From Fodinicurvata sp. EGI_FJ10296 (GTDB lineage Bacteria; Pseudomonadota; Alphaproteobacteria; DSM-16000; Inquilinaceae), in contig NZ_JBFCVL010000007.1 in assembly GCF_040712075.1 (NCBI RefSeq), forward strand, positions 248,001-312,000: 64,000 bases of DNA. Direction: 5' to 3'. The stretch's first letter is position 1, and the number at the start of each line of letters is the position of its first letter. Shown in pieces: positions 18,813 through 27,350 of this stretch. Below the pieces are notes generated by a model that was not told the origin of the DNA, searched no databases, and worked only from the letters and a program-made list of their open reading frames with translations. Position numbers and translations under genes: made by a program.

Positions 18813-19717
18813 CCCCTCCAGCCCTCGATCATCGGCCCCAGAATCGCCGCGCGGTTGGTTGTGATCTGGTCGGGGCCCAGCGCCAGCAGACGGCGCAGTG
18901 CAGTCTGATCGGCCGGTGTTACAGCATCGATCGTCCAGAGATCGATCAGCATATCGGGCTGGACGCTCCTGATGGCGGCGACCGCATCCAGCCCCGCATC
19001 CAGAGCGGCCAGCGCCACACCGGCCCGCAAATAGCACTCCCGCGCATGCGGGAAGCCTTCGATCAGCCCCTGAATCCGCTCGTTCAGATAATCGGCCGCA
19101 GAAAGCCACTGCCGCTGGCCGAGCCAATGCTCATCGAAAAAGCCATAGGCATTGACGCGGCGGCCGGGCTGGTCAGTCAATGCATCCGGCAGGTCCAGAT
19201 ACAACATCGGATCGAAACCCAGCACGGCTTGCGGATACACCCGGCGCAGCGCCCGCAGATTCCAGTCGGCGATACAGCCGACCACAACCTCCAATGCCGG
19301 GTTCGCCTGCATTTCCCTGACCGCCGCCGCCAGTGCCGCAACTAGTGCCGGCGACAGCGGTCGGATTTCCTTCAGGTCGATCTGCACCTTCAGCGGCCGG
19401 CCATGGGCAGCGATCCGCAACACGGCATCATCGAGTGTCGCCGTCCTGCCGCGATCGCCCTTGCCGCGAGTGCCACGCAGCGTCAGGCCGGCGAAGGCGT
19501 CGCTGTCGATGGCCGAAACCGGCCCGATACCGTTCGTCTCCCGCTCCAGTGTCGCGTCGTGCAACAGGACGAAACGGTCGTCGCCAGCGGCGCGAATATC
19601 GAATTCGATCGCCCCGGCGCCCGACGCCAGACACGCTTCCAGCGCGTCGAGACTGTTGGGCGGTGCCTCACCGTTTCCGGTGAGCAGCTTGTGATGTTTC
19701 AGAATGGGAACGTGCAT
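18809..19717 (-). CDS. Divergent glycerophosphodiester phosphodiesterase
   Basis: A 302-residue TIM-barrel GDPD-family protein. The metal/catalytic elements IEFDIR and LLHDATLERETNG are present, but the usual HRG and PENT motifs are degenerate here (KHHKLL and PPNS). Such enzymes cleave glycerophosphodiesters to glycerol-3-phosphate and an alcohol. It is the last gene of the ugp operon, 32 bp after the ATPase gene. The ATG at 19717 starts the conserved part; an in-frame start at 19753 adds a non-conserved stretch. No signal peptide, so it probably acts in the cytosol on imported substrate. Confidence 0.85.
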   Translation of the reverse strand: MHVPILKHHKLLTGNGEAPPNSLDALEACLASGAGAIEFDIRAAGDDRFVLLHDATLERETNGIGPVSAIDSDAFAGLTLRGTRGKGDRGRTATLDDAVLRIAAHGRPLKVQIDLKEIRPLSPALVAALAAAVREMQANPALEVVVGCIADWNLRALRRVYPQAVLGFDPMLYLDLPDALTDQPGRRVNAYGFFDEHWLGQRQWLSAADYLNERIQGLIEGFPHARECYLRAGVALAALDAGLDAVAAIRSVQPDMLIDLWTIDAVTPADQTALRRLLALGPDQITTNRAAILGPMIEGWRG

Positions 19718-19749
19718 AATGCTTCTTTCTGCGACCCATGAGGGTCGGT

Positions 19750-20841
19750 TCAATCGAGACGCCGGCCATCCGCGCCGAAGGGGTGAAGCCGACAGCCGGC
19801 AATCGACAATACGATCCTGCCATGGGCCGGAACGGGGGTCTCCCGGGGCACCAGTACCTTCAGGCTGACATTGTCGCCGACGCTGGCGGTCACGAGGCGG
19901 TCGCGGCCTTGTACCTCGACGACATCGACCGTCCCGGTAATGCGGTGCCCGCCTTCCTGGTCCGTGTCGTCAGCCAGAACGATCTCCTCGGGCCGGAGCC
20001 CGAGATGACCGCTGTCGTCAGGGATTCCCGGGCAGGCCACCCGCCCGCCGTCGAAGTCGAAATGGCCCTGGCGAAAATGGCCGGCGATCAGGTTCATCGG
20101 CGGGTGACCGACGAAGCCCGCCACGAACAGCGTTGCCGGCGAATGATACAGGGTGTCGGGCGTCGCATACTGGGTGATGGTTCCGTTGTGGAAGACCGCC
20201 ACCCGGTCGGCCATGGCCAGCGCCTCGGCCTGATCATGGGTCACCAGCAGGCTGGTCACGCCCAGTTCCTTTTGCAGGCGGCGCAGTTCGGCACGGGCCT
20301 GCAGGCGCACCTGCGCATCGAGGTTGGACAGCGGCTCGTCCAGCAGCAACAGCGCCGGGCGTTTGACGATGGCCCTGGCAATGGCCGCGCGCTGCTGCTG
20401 GCCACCCGATACCTGTCCGGGCAGTCGCTGAAGCTGGTCGACGATGCCCAGAATCTCGGCCGCCCCGGTCACGCGTTGCTGGATCTCCTTGCGATCCAGC
20501 CCCTGGGTTTCCAGCGGAAAGGCGATATTCTTGAACAGGGTCATATGCGGGTACAGCGCATAGGACTGAAACACCATGCCGACATCGCGGTTGCCCGGAT
20601 GAAGATGGTCGATCGGCGCGCCGTCAAAGCGGACGCTGCCCGCCGTCGGCTTGAGCAGCCCGGCCACCATCAGCAGCGTCGTCGTCTTGCCGCAGCCGCT
20701 GGGGCCCAGAAGCGCGACCATCTCACCCTTCTCGACCGCCATGTTCAACGGCCGGACCGCCCATACATCGCCGAACTGCTTGGACAGATCGCTCAGTTCG
20801 ATGTCCACGCCGCGCGCATGAGACATTTGTTCCTGGCTCAT
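19750..20841 (-). CDS. ugpC: ABC transporter ATPase, UgpC/MalK type
   Basis: A 363-residue importer ATPase with Walker A GPSGCGKT (46-53), Q-loop FQSYALYPHM, signature VSGGQQQR, Walker B ALLLLDEPLSNLD and H-loop LVTHDQAEA, followed by C-terminal TOBE repeats (LGLRPEEIVLAD). It energises the UgpA-UgpE channel. The ATG at 20841 overlaps the permease stop by four bases (ATGA). The glycerophosphodiester assignment rests on the adjacent phosphodiesterase and the gene order; the ATPase alone would fit any sugar-type importer. Confidence 0.9.
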   Translation of the reverse strand: MSQEQMSHARGVDIELSDLSKQFGDVWAVRPLNMAVEKGEMVALLGPSGCGKTTTLLMVAGLLKPTAGSVRFDGAPIDHLHPGNRDVGMVFQSYALYPHMTLFKNIAFPLETQGLDRKEIQQRVTGAAEILGIVDQLQRLPGQVSGGQQQRAAIARAIVKRPALLLLDEPLSNLDAQVRLQARAELRRLQKELGVTSLLVTHDQAEALAMADRVAVFHNGTITQYATPDTLYHSPATLFVAGFVGHPPMNLIAGHFRQGHFDFDGGRVACPGIPDDSGHLGLRPEEIVLADDTDQEGGHRITGTVDVVEVQGRDRLVTASVGDNVSLKVLVPRETPVPAHGRIVLSIAGCRLHPFGADGRRLD

Positions 20842-21665
20842 CCCTTGGAACCCCCGAAATACATCTGCAGGAGATAGCGCTGGCCGAGCAGGAAGATGAT
20901 CACCGCCGGCAGCGTGTAAAAGACCCCGACCGCCGCCACAAGTCCGAAGTCGGCGCGTTCCATATCGCCGGCAAGACTCTGCAGGTAGACCGAGAAGATC
21001 CAGGTCCGGCTTGAGACGATGAAAGTATAGGGGACGATGAATTCGCCCCACGCGACGAGAAAGGTAAAGATGCCGAGCGCAAACAGTCCCGGCCGGATCA
21101 TCGGCAGCGCGATATGCCAGAAAATCCGCCAGCGCGACGCGCCGTCCACCAGTGCCGCCATCTCCATGTCCCAGGAAAGGCCGTCGAAAAACCCCTTAAG
21201 CAGCCAGATACCCAGTGGCATCAGGAAGGCCGCCATGACGAACACCACGCCGAGCAGACTGTCGAACAGCCCGATGGCGAGCAGGACGTAGAAGGTCGCG
21301 ATCAGCAGGCTGACCGCGGGGAACGCGTGCAGGATCAGGATCAGGCCCAGCATGAATCCGCGCCCCGGGAAGTTGAGCCGCGAGATGGCGTAGGCCGCCA
21401 TCGCCGAGACCGTGACGATCAGCGCCGAGGTGCCGAGCGCGAAGATCAGCGTGTTCGCCAGCACGGTCCAGATCATCGGCCGCGGGCCGATCGGCTCCCA
21501 CAGAAAGCGCCAGTTGTCGATTTCCCACAGCCCGACCGGCTGCAGGCCGTGCATTTCGGAATTCAATGACGAGATGATCAGCCACAGATAACCGAGCGCC
21601 ACGGGAAAGGTGATCCCCAGCAGCAATGCCATCCAGAGATACCAGTTACGTTGGAAACCGGGCAT
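20838..21665 (-). CDS. ugpE: ABC transporter permease, UgpE/MalG type
   Basis: A 275-residue inner-membrane permease with six hydrophobic segments and the EAA loop (EMAALVDGASRWRIFWHIALPMIRPG) that contacts the ATPase. The N-terminus MPGFQRNWYLWMALLLGITF begins the first helix. It starts 3 bp after the ugpA stop and overlaps ugpC by four bases, so the three are translated together. Confidence 0.9.
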   Translation of the reverse strand: MPGFQRNWYLWMALLLGITFPVALGYLWLIISSLNSEMHGLQPVGLWEIDNWRFLWEPIGPRPMIWTVLANTLIFALGTSALIVTVSAMAAYAISRLNFPGRGFMLGLILILHAFPAVSLLIATFYVLLAIGLFDSLLGVVFVMAAFLMPLGIWLLKGFFDGLSWDMEMAALVDGASRWRIFWHIALPMIRPGLFALGIFTFLVAWGEFIVPYTFIVSSRTWIFSVYLQSLAGDMERADFGLVAAVGVFYTLPAVIIFLLGQRYLLQMYFGGSKG

Positions 21666-21668
21666 GGC

Positions 21669-22661
21669 TCAGTTCACCTCGATCTTCGGTTTGGTGACCA
21701 GATCATTGAATCGGAACAGCCGAAGGATGATCAGCGAGACGATCAGCGCCACGACGACAAGCCCCGCCACCATGGCCGATCCCAGGCCGAACCGCGCCGT
21801 TCCCGAATAGCTCTGGAATGCCTCCGAATAGGCCCACAGCGACCAGACTTCGGTCGTATAGAATCCGGGTCCGCCATTGGTCAGAAGCATGATGTATTCA
21901 AAGGAACTGAGCAGGGCGAGCGACTGATAGGCTGTCACGAACAGGATCGGCCACCGCAGTTGTGGCAGGATTACCCGGCGCACCAGAAACATCTGGCTGG
22001 CACCGTCGACGGCGGCGGCCTGAAACTGCTCATCCGGGATCGACTTGATCGAGGCGGTGAAGATCAGCATCCCGAACGACGCCCCGATGATTCCGTTGGC
22101 GAAGACGATGACCGTCCAGGGATAGGCGTTGATCCAGCTTTGCGAAACGCCGGTCAGTTGGCTGAGCACGCCATACGGACCGGGGGCCAGCAGACCCTGG
22201 ATGATCAGCACGAAAACGACCGGCGAGGTGATGCGCGGCAGGAGCCAGAACAGGCGGATGCCGTCGGCGGCCCGCTGCGGGATGAAAGAGGTCGAGACGG
22301 CGATGACCAGCGCCAGACCCAGATTGAAGAACGCCAGCGTGGCAACAAGGTAGAAAACACTGTTGCCCAGAATGCGCGGCATCCAGCGATCACTCAGCAC
22401 GGTTGAATAGTTGTCCAGCCCAACGAAATCGGGATTGCCGAAATTCGCTGTCGACAGATTGGTGAGCGAAAGCAGGATCGTATTGACGACCGGCCAGATG
22501 AAAAAGGCGATCACCAGCACGCCTGCCGGCAGCAGGAACAGCAGCGGCATGCGCACCTGTCCCCAGAATCGGCCGGGGGATCGCCCTGCCGATCGTCCGG
22601 GAAACGGGCCGGAAGCGGCGGGCACTGGGCCCGCACGCCTTTCGGTTTGATGTGACGTCAT
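21669..22661 (-). CDS. ugpA: ABC transporter permease, UgpA/MalF type
   Basis: A 330-residue permease. A basic, proline-rich N-terminus precedes helix 1 (MPLLFLLPAGVLVIAFFIWP), and the EAA motif QFQAAAVDGASQMFLVRRVILPQLRWP is in the last cytoplasmic loop. It forms the channel with UgpE. The ATG at 22661 is 7 bp past the ugpB stop; a longer in-frame start at 22751 would overlap ugpB by 80 bp and is unlikely. Confidence 0.88.
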   Translation of the reverse strand: MTSHQTERRAGPVPAASGPFPGRSAGRSPGRFWGQVRMPLLFLLPAGVLVIAFFIWPVVNTILLSLTNLSTANFGNPDFVGLDNYSTVLSDRWMPRILGNSVFYLVATLAFFNLGLALVIAVSTSFIPQRAADGIRLFWLLPRITSPVVFVLIIQGLLAPGPYGVLSQLTGVSQSWINAYPWTVIVFANGIIGASFGMLIFTASIKSIPDEQFQAAAVDGASQMFLVRRVILPQLRWPILFVTAYQSLALLSSFEYIMLLTNGGPGFYTTEVWSLWAYSEAFQSYSGTARFGLGSAMVAGLVVVALIVSLIILRLFRFNDLVTKPKIEVN

Positions 22662-22668
22662 ACGGCCG

Positions 22669-24027
22669 TTACCGGATTTCGATCGCGTCGCCGAGATCGC
22701 CGGCGAGTTCCTCGGCCAGGATCTCCGCCGCCATGGCGGCGTCGAACTCACCCTGCTCGACCGCGGTCAAAACGCGATAGTAGTTCTCCGAATAGACGCC
22801 GAGCGACGGGTGAAGCGGCTGGAACCCGCTGTAATCCGCCATATAGGCGATCCGGCTGATGAACCAGTCGTCCTCGAATTCCGCAAGTTCGCGGCTGGAC
22901 TGCAGGACCGGCGGGCGCAGCGTGGTCAGGAAGTGATGACGCTCGATCTCAGGGTCTTGAGCATGGGCCAGAACCCGGGCCGCAACGTCCTTGTGCTCGG
23001 AGGATTCGCTGATCATGTAGCTGTGCGGCTGAGACAGGGTCAGCGGGCCGACATCGGCATCGGCCTGCGGCTGCAGGGCAAAACCGATCGTTTCCTGCAG
23101 ATACTCGTTGCCACCCCTGTCGGCGACCTGGCCGGTCGCCCATTCCGCCCAGTTCCAGGTGCCGCCCGACCAGAACAGAACAGACTCGCCCGAACTGGTC
23201 TGGGCGTGGAAGTCGTTCCAGCTCATGCCGTTGATGTCCGGCGTCAGGACGCCTTCCTCGACCATGGTCTCGAACATGGCGAACACTTCTTCGCCGACTT
23301 CGGGGTCATAGACAAGGTTGCCGCTCTCGGGATCCTGAAGCGTGGCGCCGTGCAGCAGCATGAACTGCCAGAAATCCGGGCCGTTCACCGGGCGGTGCCA
23401 ATAGCCGCGCCCTTCCTCGACGACACCGGCTTCCACGGCTTCGCGGCCGACCGAGATCACGTCATCCCAGGTGAAGTCGCCGGATTCGATGCGGTCCGGC
23501 AAACCGTCGATTTCCTCGTCGCTCCAACCCAGTTCCGCCAACAGCGGCTTGCTGTAATAGAACGGCCGCGCCTCGGTGTCCTGGGGTATCGCCCAGCGCG
23601 AGCCGCGATAGGTAACGGCGTCCCAAAGGGCGGGAACGATGTCGTCGAACCGGTCGTTGCCGTCGATGTAGGAATCCAGCGGCGCGATGAAGCCGGCATC
23701 AGACCATGGCGCAACGTCGATATGGGCGGAGGAGACGATATCGGGCGCATCGCCGGATTCGAAGGACAGCAGCACGCGGCGGCGATAGCTGTCCCAGTCT
23801 GAAGTGTCGAAATCGGTTTCGATCTCGACCCTGTAATCGGCGCCTTCCTCTTCGAGGGTGCCGTTCAGGGCCTCAACGGCGCGTTCCAGATTGTCGGCCC
23901 GCGGCTCGGACGGATCGTCCGGTCCGACGGTCCATGCTTCGAGCGTGATCGTATCCTGTGCGATTGCAGGAGCGGCAAGCAAAGCAACCGAAGCGGTCGC
24001 CAGCATTGTCGTACGAATGAATGCCAA
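22669..24027 (-). CDS. ugpB: ABC transporter substrate-binding protein, UgpB type
   Basis: A 452-residue periplasmic protein with a Sec signal peptide (MAFIRTTMLATASVALLAAP, cleavage after AIA-Q) and a cluster-B binding fold (YRVEIETDFDTSDWDSYRRR; FYYSKPLLAELGW). The start is a TTG at 24027, favoured because a strong GGGAGG site lies five bases upstream; the next ATG, at 24006, is seven codons in. It is first in the ugpBAEC-phosphodiesterase operon. The ligand is inferred from context as a glycerophosphodiester or glycerol-3-phosphate. Confidence 0.88.
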   Translation of the reverse strand: MAFIRTTMLATASVALLAAPAIAQDTITLEAWTVGPDDPSEPRADNLERAVEALNGTLEEEGADYRVEIETDFDTSDWDSYRRRVLLSFESGDAPDIVSSAHIDVAPWSDAGFIAPLDSYIDGNDRFDDIVPALWDAVTYRGSRWAIPQDTEARPFYYSKPLLAELGWSDEEIDGLPDRIESGDFTWDDVISVGREAVEAGVVEEGRGYWHRPVNGPDFWQFMLLHGATLQDPESGNLVYDPEVGEEVFAMFETMVEEGVLTPDINGMSWNDFHAQTSSGESVLFWSGGTWNWAEWATGQVADRGGNEYLQETIGFALQPQADADVGPLTLSQPHSYMISESSEHKDVAARVLAHAQDPEIERHHFLTTLRPPVLQSSRELAEFEDDWFISRIAYMADYSGFQPLHPSLGVYSENYYRVLTAVEQGEFDAAMAAEILAEELAGDLGDAIEIR

Positions 24028-24127
24028 TGGTACCTCCCAAGGTAGGTTTCACATCGCGATCGCCAATAATGCCGATCGGGTGTTTCCATTATTTATCTTT
24101 GGAATGTTTCAAACACATATAAGTGAA

Positions 24128-24145
24128 ATGAACATTTTATGACAT
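24128..24145 (-). promoter_or_regulatory. Candidate Pho box upstream of ugpB
   Basis: On the minus strand ATGTCAT, four A residues and TGTTCAT lie about 100 bp before ugpB, in an AT-rich divergent promoter region. Against two 7-base CTGTCAT halves spaced by four, 10 of 14 positions agree. ugp operons are PhoB-controlled in enterobacteria. A single weak match, so only suggestive. Confidence 0.3.
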
Positions 24146-24271
24146 AGTCCGGTTGGAATTTTCGTTCAGGAATGTGCCGGTGTCAAGAATGTGGAATACG
24201 AATCGCAACGCCGGCGGTATGATGCACCGGCAGCCTCCAGGTTCCCTCATCCGCAGACAGAGGCATTCGAA

Positions 24272-25087
24272 ATGGCTCAAAGCTTCCGAAGAGCCGACGG
24301 CGCGCGCCCCCTGATTTCCGGCCATCGCGGACACTGCACCGCAGCCCCGGAAAACACGCTCGCCGCCCTGAGGGCAACGGTCGAGGCCGGCGGCACGGCG
24401 GCGGAGATCGACGCCGTTCTGAGCGCCGACGGCGAGATCGTCATTCTCCACGACCTCCTGGTCGACCGGACCACCGACGGCACCGGTGCCGCCGCCGATA
24501 TGACCCTCAGCGCGTTGAAGCGGCTCGACGCCGGGTCGTGGTTCGGGCCCGGCTTTGCCGGCGAACGCATTCCAACGCTGGCCGAGACGCTCGACTTTGC
24601 GCATGCGCATGATTTCATGATCGAGGTCGAGATAAAGGAAAAGCGCAATTTGCCCACCATGGCGGCCGCACTGGCACGCGCTTTGGCCGATCCACACGAC
24701 CGCAGCCGGGTGATGCTGCTGTCCTTCGACCATGCGTGGCTGGGGTGGCTGAAGGACAGGCTTCCCGATGTTGCGACCGCCGGCATCGTGCCGGTGCGTC
24801 ATCCCGACCCGCTGGCCGTTGCCCAGTCGGCGCGGCTCGACCAACTCAGCATCGATCTTGACGTCTTCGACCCCGACCAGGCGCGCATTCTGCGCGAGGT
24901 CGGGCTATCGCTACGCTGCCATGCCTATAACCCGCCCCGGATCGCGGCGATGGATCGGGCCGGCCTCGATCCGCGAGCGCAGCTTGCGGCATATCTGCGC
25001 GAGGGCCTGATCGACACACTGTCGGGAGACGATGTCGAATGGGTGCGCCATCTGGTCGATGACGCGCTCGGCAGCGCGGCCGGCTGA
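24272..25087 (+). CDS. Glycerophosphodiester phosphodiesterase (canonical)
   Basis: A 271-residue GDPD enzyme with all key motifs: GHRGH with His18-Arg19, APENTLAAL, the acidic AEIDAV pair, ILHD, and EVEIKEK. It hydrolyses glycerophosphodiesters to glycerol-3-phosphate. The ATG at 24272 follows an AGAGG site by eight bases; an upstream in-frame ATG at 24191 encodes a non-conserved tail. It is divergent from the ugp operon and shares its control region. It lacks a signal peptide. Confidence 0.92.
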   Translation: MAQSFRRADGARPLISGHRGHCTAAPENTLAALRATVEAGGTAAEIDAVLSADGEIVILHDLLVDRTTDGTGAAADMTLSALKRLDAGSWFGPGFAGERIPTLAETLDFAHAHDFMIEVEIKEKRNLPTMAAALARALADPHDRSRVMLLSFDHAWLGWLKDRLPDVATAGIVPVRHPDPLAVAQSARLDQLSIDLDVFDPDQARILREVGLSLRCHAYNPPRIAAMDRAGLDPRAQLAAYLREGLIDTLSGDDVEWVRHLVDDALGSAAG

Positions 25088-25104
25088 CGCACCGGCGTAC
25101 GCCT

Positions 25105-25878
25105 TCAGGACGGCGCCCGAGGATCCGGCGTGCGAAAGGCCGATATCGGAAATGGCGTGGCAACGAGGCTGCCTTCGCTGTTGGCCATCCAGAATACAGT
25201 GCCAGACAACGCCGCGCGCAGGGTCACACCACAGCCCCAGAAAAGGCAGATCTCGTCGTCATCCGGCATCAGGCCCGCTCCCAGCACCGGCTTTGCGAGA
25301 TCGGCGATCCCCAGTTCGGCGGCATCGCCGACATGAACCGGCGCACCATGAAGCACGGGATAGCGCCCGGTGACCGCAACGGCGTCATCGGCCTGCGCCT
25401 TCTTCACGATGCGCATGGACACATGCTGGCGGGCGGAGAACGGACCGACCGCACGGGTCGGCACCGCCGTCTCGTAAACGGCGAGAGCCACCGAACGCGC
25501 AATATGCTTCAGGCCGATGCCCGCCGCCGTCATCGCATGATCGACGACCACCGAACACCCGATCCCGACCGCCACCAGGTCGTCTGACCAGTCGGCGATG
25601 AGATCGGCCGGTGTGCGGCTGCACGTATCGGCCTTCATCACGTCATACCGGGCAGCGGCCGTGCGCACATCCACCGGCGTCGCGGTGTCGGCGAACAACA
25701 GCGGCGACCCGCGGTCGGAGAAATCGACCACAGCGCCCGACGCATAATTGGCATAGCACCAGGCGATGAACGGATAGGCGGTGTCAGCCGGCAGGATAAA
25801 GACATTCAGGCCCACAGGCCTGTCGCCCGTCCCGCGCGCCACGGCGCCAGCGAGCCGACTGGAAAACATTCGAAACAT
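25105..25878 (-). CDS. DUF1445/YcsI-family putative hydro-lyase (D-glutamate-cyclase-like)
   Basis: A 257-residue protein matching the DUF1445 family along its length: VGLNVFILPADTAYPFIAWC, IGCSVVVDHAMTAAGIGLKHI, GPFSARQHVSMRI, YPVLHGAPVHVGD and DEICLFWGCGVTL. Mammalian homologues of this domain are fused to D-glutamate cyclase; bacterial members are annotated as hydro-lyases. Substrate unknown. ATG 25878 has GGGG eight bases upstream; an ATG at 25884 sits directly against it. It converges on the phosphodiesterase gene with a 17-bp gap. The usual WACG and GHM residues are varied (FWGCG; the end lacks a clear GHM). Confidence 0.8.
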   Translation of the reverse strand: MFRMFSSRLAGAVARGTGDRPVGLNVFILPADTAYPFIAWCYANYASGAVVDFSDRGSPLLFADTATPVDVRTAAARYDVMKADTCSRTPADLIADWSDDLVAVGIGCSVVVDHAMTAAGIGLKHIARSVALAVYETAVPTRAVGPFSARQHVSMRIVKKAQADDAVAVTGRYPVLHGAPVHVGDAAELGIADLAKPVLGAGLMPDDDEICLFWGCGVTLRAALSGTVFWMANSEGSLVATPFPISAFRTPDPRAPS

Positions 25879-26110
25879 GGCCATCGCCCCAACGTGAGAT
25901 CATTCGATAGCCTCAGAGAATACACCGTCAATCGCGCTACCAGCTTTCAAAAGCGCATTTTCCGAAAGCGCAATCCTGATATATCGAATTTCTACCTGCA
26001 TTCCCGGCATCGGCGGTGCTACCGTTCCGGTTCCTTTAGAACCCTCGCCCGCCCTGGCTCGACGCGATCCGACCTGCGGCGACCGCGGTTATCAATGCCG
26101 GAGAATCCTT

Positions 26111-27073
26111 GTGCATGTCGTTCTTTGGGAACGCTTCCGGGCTGTCTTTTACACGCCGTTCTACGCGGCGCTGGCGCTCGGCGTCTTCGAGAAGGAAGGG
26201 CTGACCATCGATTTCGGTGCCGTCCCGCCCGGCGCCGATGTTTGCGGTGCTTTGCGCGACGCAAAGGCGGATGTCGCCTGGGGTGGTCCCATGCGGCTCA
26301 TGCAGGACGCCGATCAGAGGCCGCCGGACCAACCGCGCGGACAGCATGTCGTCGGATTCTGCGAGGTCGTCACCCGGGACCCCTTCTTTCTGGTCGGGCG
26401 CACGCCACGCAACTTCCACCTCAGGGATCTCGCGGATCTGACGCTGGTGTCGGTGTCGGAAGTGCCGACGCCCTGGCTATGCCTGCAAGAAGACCTGCGC
26501 CGCGTCGGCATCGACCCCGCCAGCATCCGGCGCATCGCCAATCTCTCGATGCCCCATGCCGTCGCGGCCCTTGCCGACGGCCGCGCCGACGTCATCCAGA
26601 CATTCCAGCCGATCGTTGAAGAGCTGGTTGCCGGTGGACGGGGATCGGTCTGGTACGCGGCCGCCGATCGCGGCCTGACCAGCTACACGACCTTTTTCGC
26701 CACCCGGCGCTGGCTGACGGAAAACCCCGCCGCCGCGCGCGCCATGGTCCATGGAATGTTCGTGGCACAGCAGTGGATTCACAGCCGCGACAGCGAGGCC
26801 ATCGCGACGCTGGTCGCGCCCTATTTCGAAGGCGTCGACCGCGCCATCCTGACGGCCGCAATCGACCGCTACCTGAAGCTCGGCATCTGGGGCGCGACAC
26901 CGGCCATGGCCGAGGAAGGCTTCGACCGGCAGGCCGCAGGCCTCGTGTCGGGCGGCTTCATCAAGCGCAAACCTGCTTTTGACGACTGCATGGACATGAC
27001 ATTCGCCGAAGACGTCGTTCGCCGCTTCGCCGGCGACGGCGGTCTGGAGACGGCGCTGCCGAACGGAGGGTAG
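26111..27073 (+). CDS. SsuA/THI5-like substrate-binding-fold protein without a signal peptide
   Basis: A 320-residue NMT1/THI5-like protein: FYTPFYAALALGVFEKEGLT near the N-terminus, ADVAWGGPMRLMQ, PTPWLCLQEDLRRVGIDP, ADVIQTFQPIVEEL and a helical C-terminus. Such folds bind pyrimidines, sulfonates or aromatics for ABC importers. No signal peptide, lipobox, permease or ATPase is nearby, so it may act in the cytosol or be a sensor or enzyme. The start is a GTG at 26111, seven bases after a CGGAG site. Confidence 0.78.
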   Translation: MHVVLWERFRAVFYTPFYAALALGVFEKEGLTIDFGAVPPGADVCGALRDAKADVAWGGPMRLMQDADQRPPDQPRGQHVVGFCEVVTRDPFFLVGRTPRNFHLRDLADLTLVSVSEVPTPWLCLQEDLRRVGIDPASIRRIANLSMPHAVAALADGRADVIQTFQPIVEELVAGGRGSVWYAAADRGLTSYTTFFATRRWLTENPAAARAMVHGMFVAQQWIHSRDSEAIATLVAPYFEGVDRAILTAAIDRYLKLGIWGATPAMAEEGFDRQAAGLVSGGFIKRKPAFDDCMDMTFAEDVVRRFAGDGGLETALPNGG

Positions 27074-27176
27074 ACGCGACCGCCACTCCAGCACCCTCGC
27101 GCGCACTCTCCTCGATCGCTCCTCAATCGCGTGTCGAGGAGATCCCAGCGAGCGCCCTGATTGGGGCGCCGCCTGC

Positions 27177-27226
27177 CGGGCGGCACGGTTCGGTCCTCCC
27201 AAACGCCCGTGCCGCCCGGTTTTGCA
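27177..27226 (+). terminator. Rho-independent terminator after the THI5-like gene
   Basis: Perfect 13-bp GC-rich stem, ccgggcggcacgg (27177-27189) with ccgtgccgcccgg (27208-27220), an 18-base loop and a TTTT tract right after it. It lies about 100 bp downstream of the stop at 27073. Confidence 0.75.
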
Positions 27227-27263
27227 ACACCGGCAACAAATTTCGGCAGGCTCGCCGGGGGGG

Positions 27264-27313
27264 CAGACGCGAAAACGGGCCCGGTTGTGAACCGGGCCCG
27301 TTTTCGCGGTCTG
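27264..27313. terminator. Very strong hairpin between convergent genes
   Basis: A perfect 16-bp stem, gaaaacgggcccggtt (27271-27286) and its complement at 27290-27305, with a 3-base loop. It is extended by cagacgc/gcggtctg with one bulge. The A and T runs inside the stem let it end transcription from either strand. It sits between the plus-strand THI5-like gene and the minus-strand tctC. Confidence 0.75.
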
Positions 27314-27350
27314 CCCCCGCCCCGTCAGGAGGCGGGATTACCTGTGAGCA

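Noticed and set aside
25894-26619. A 241-codon plus-strand open frame overlapping the THI5-like gene
   Set aside because: It is in another frame from the conserved protein, is Arg-rich and has no domain match.
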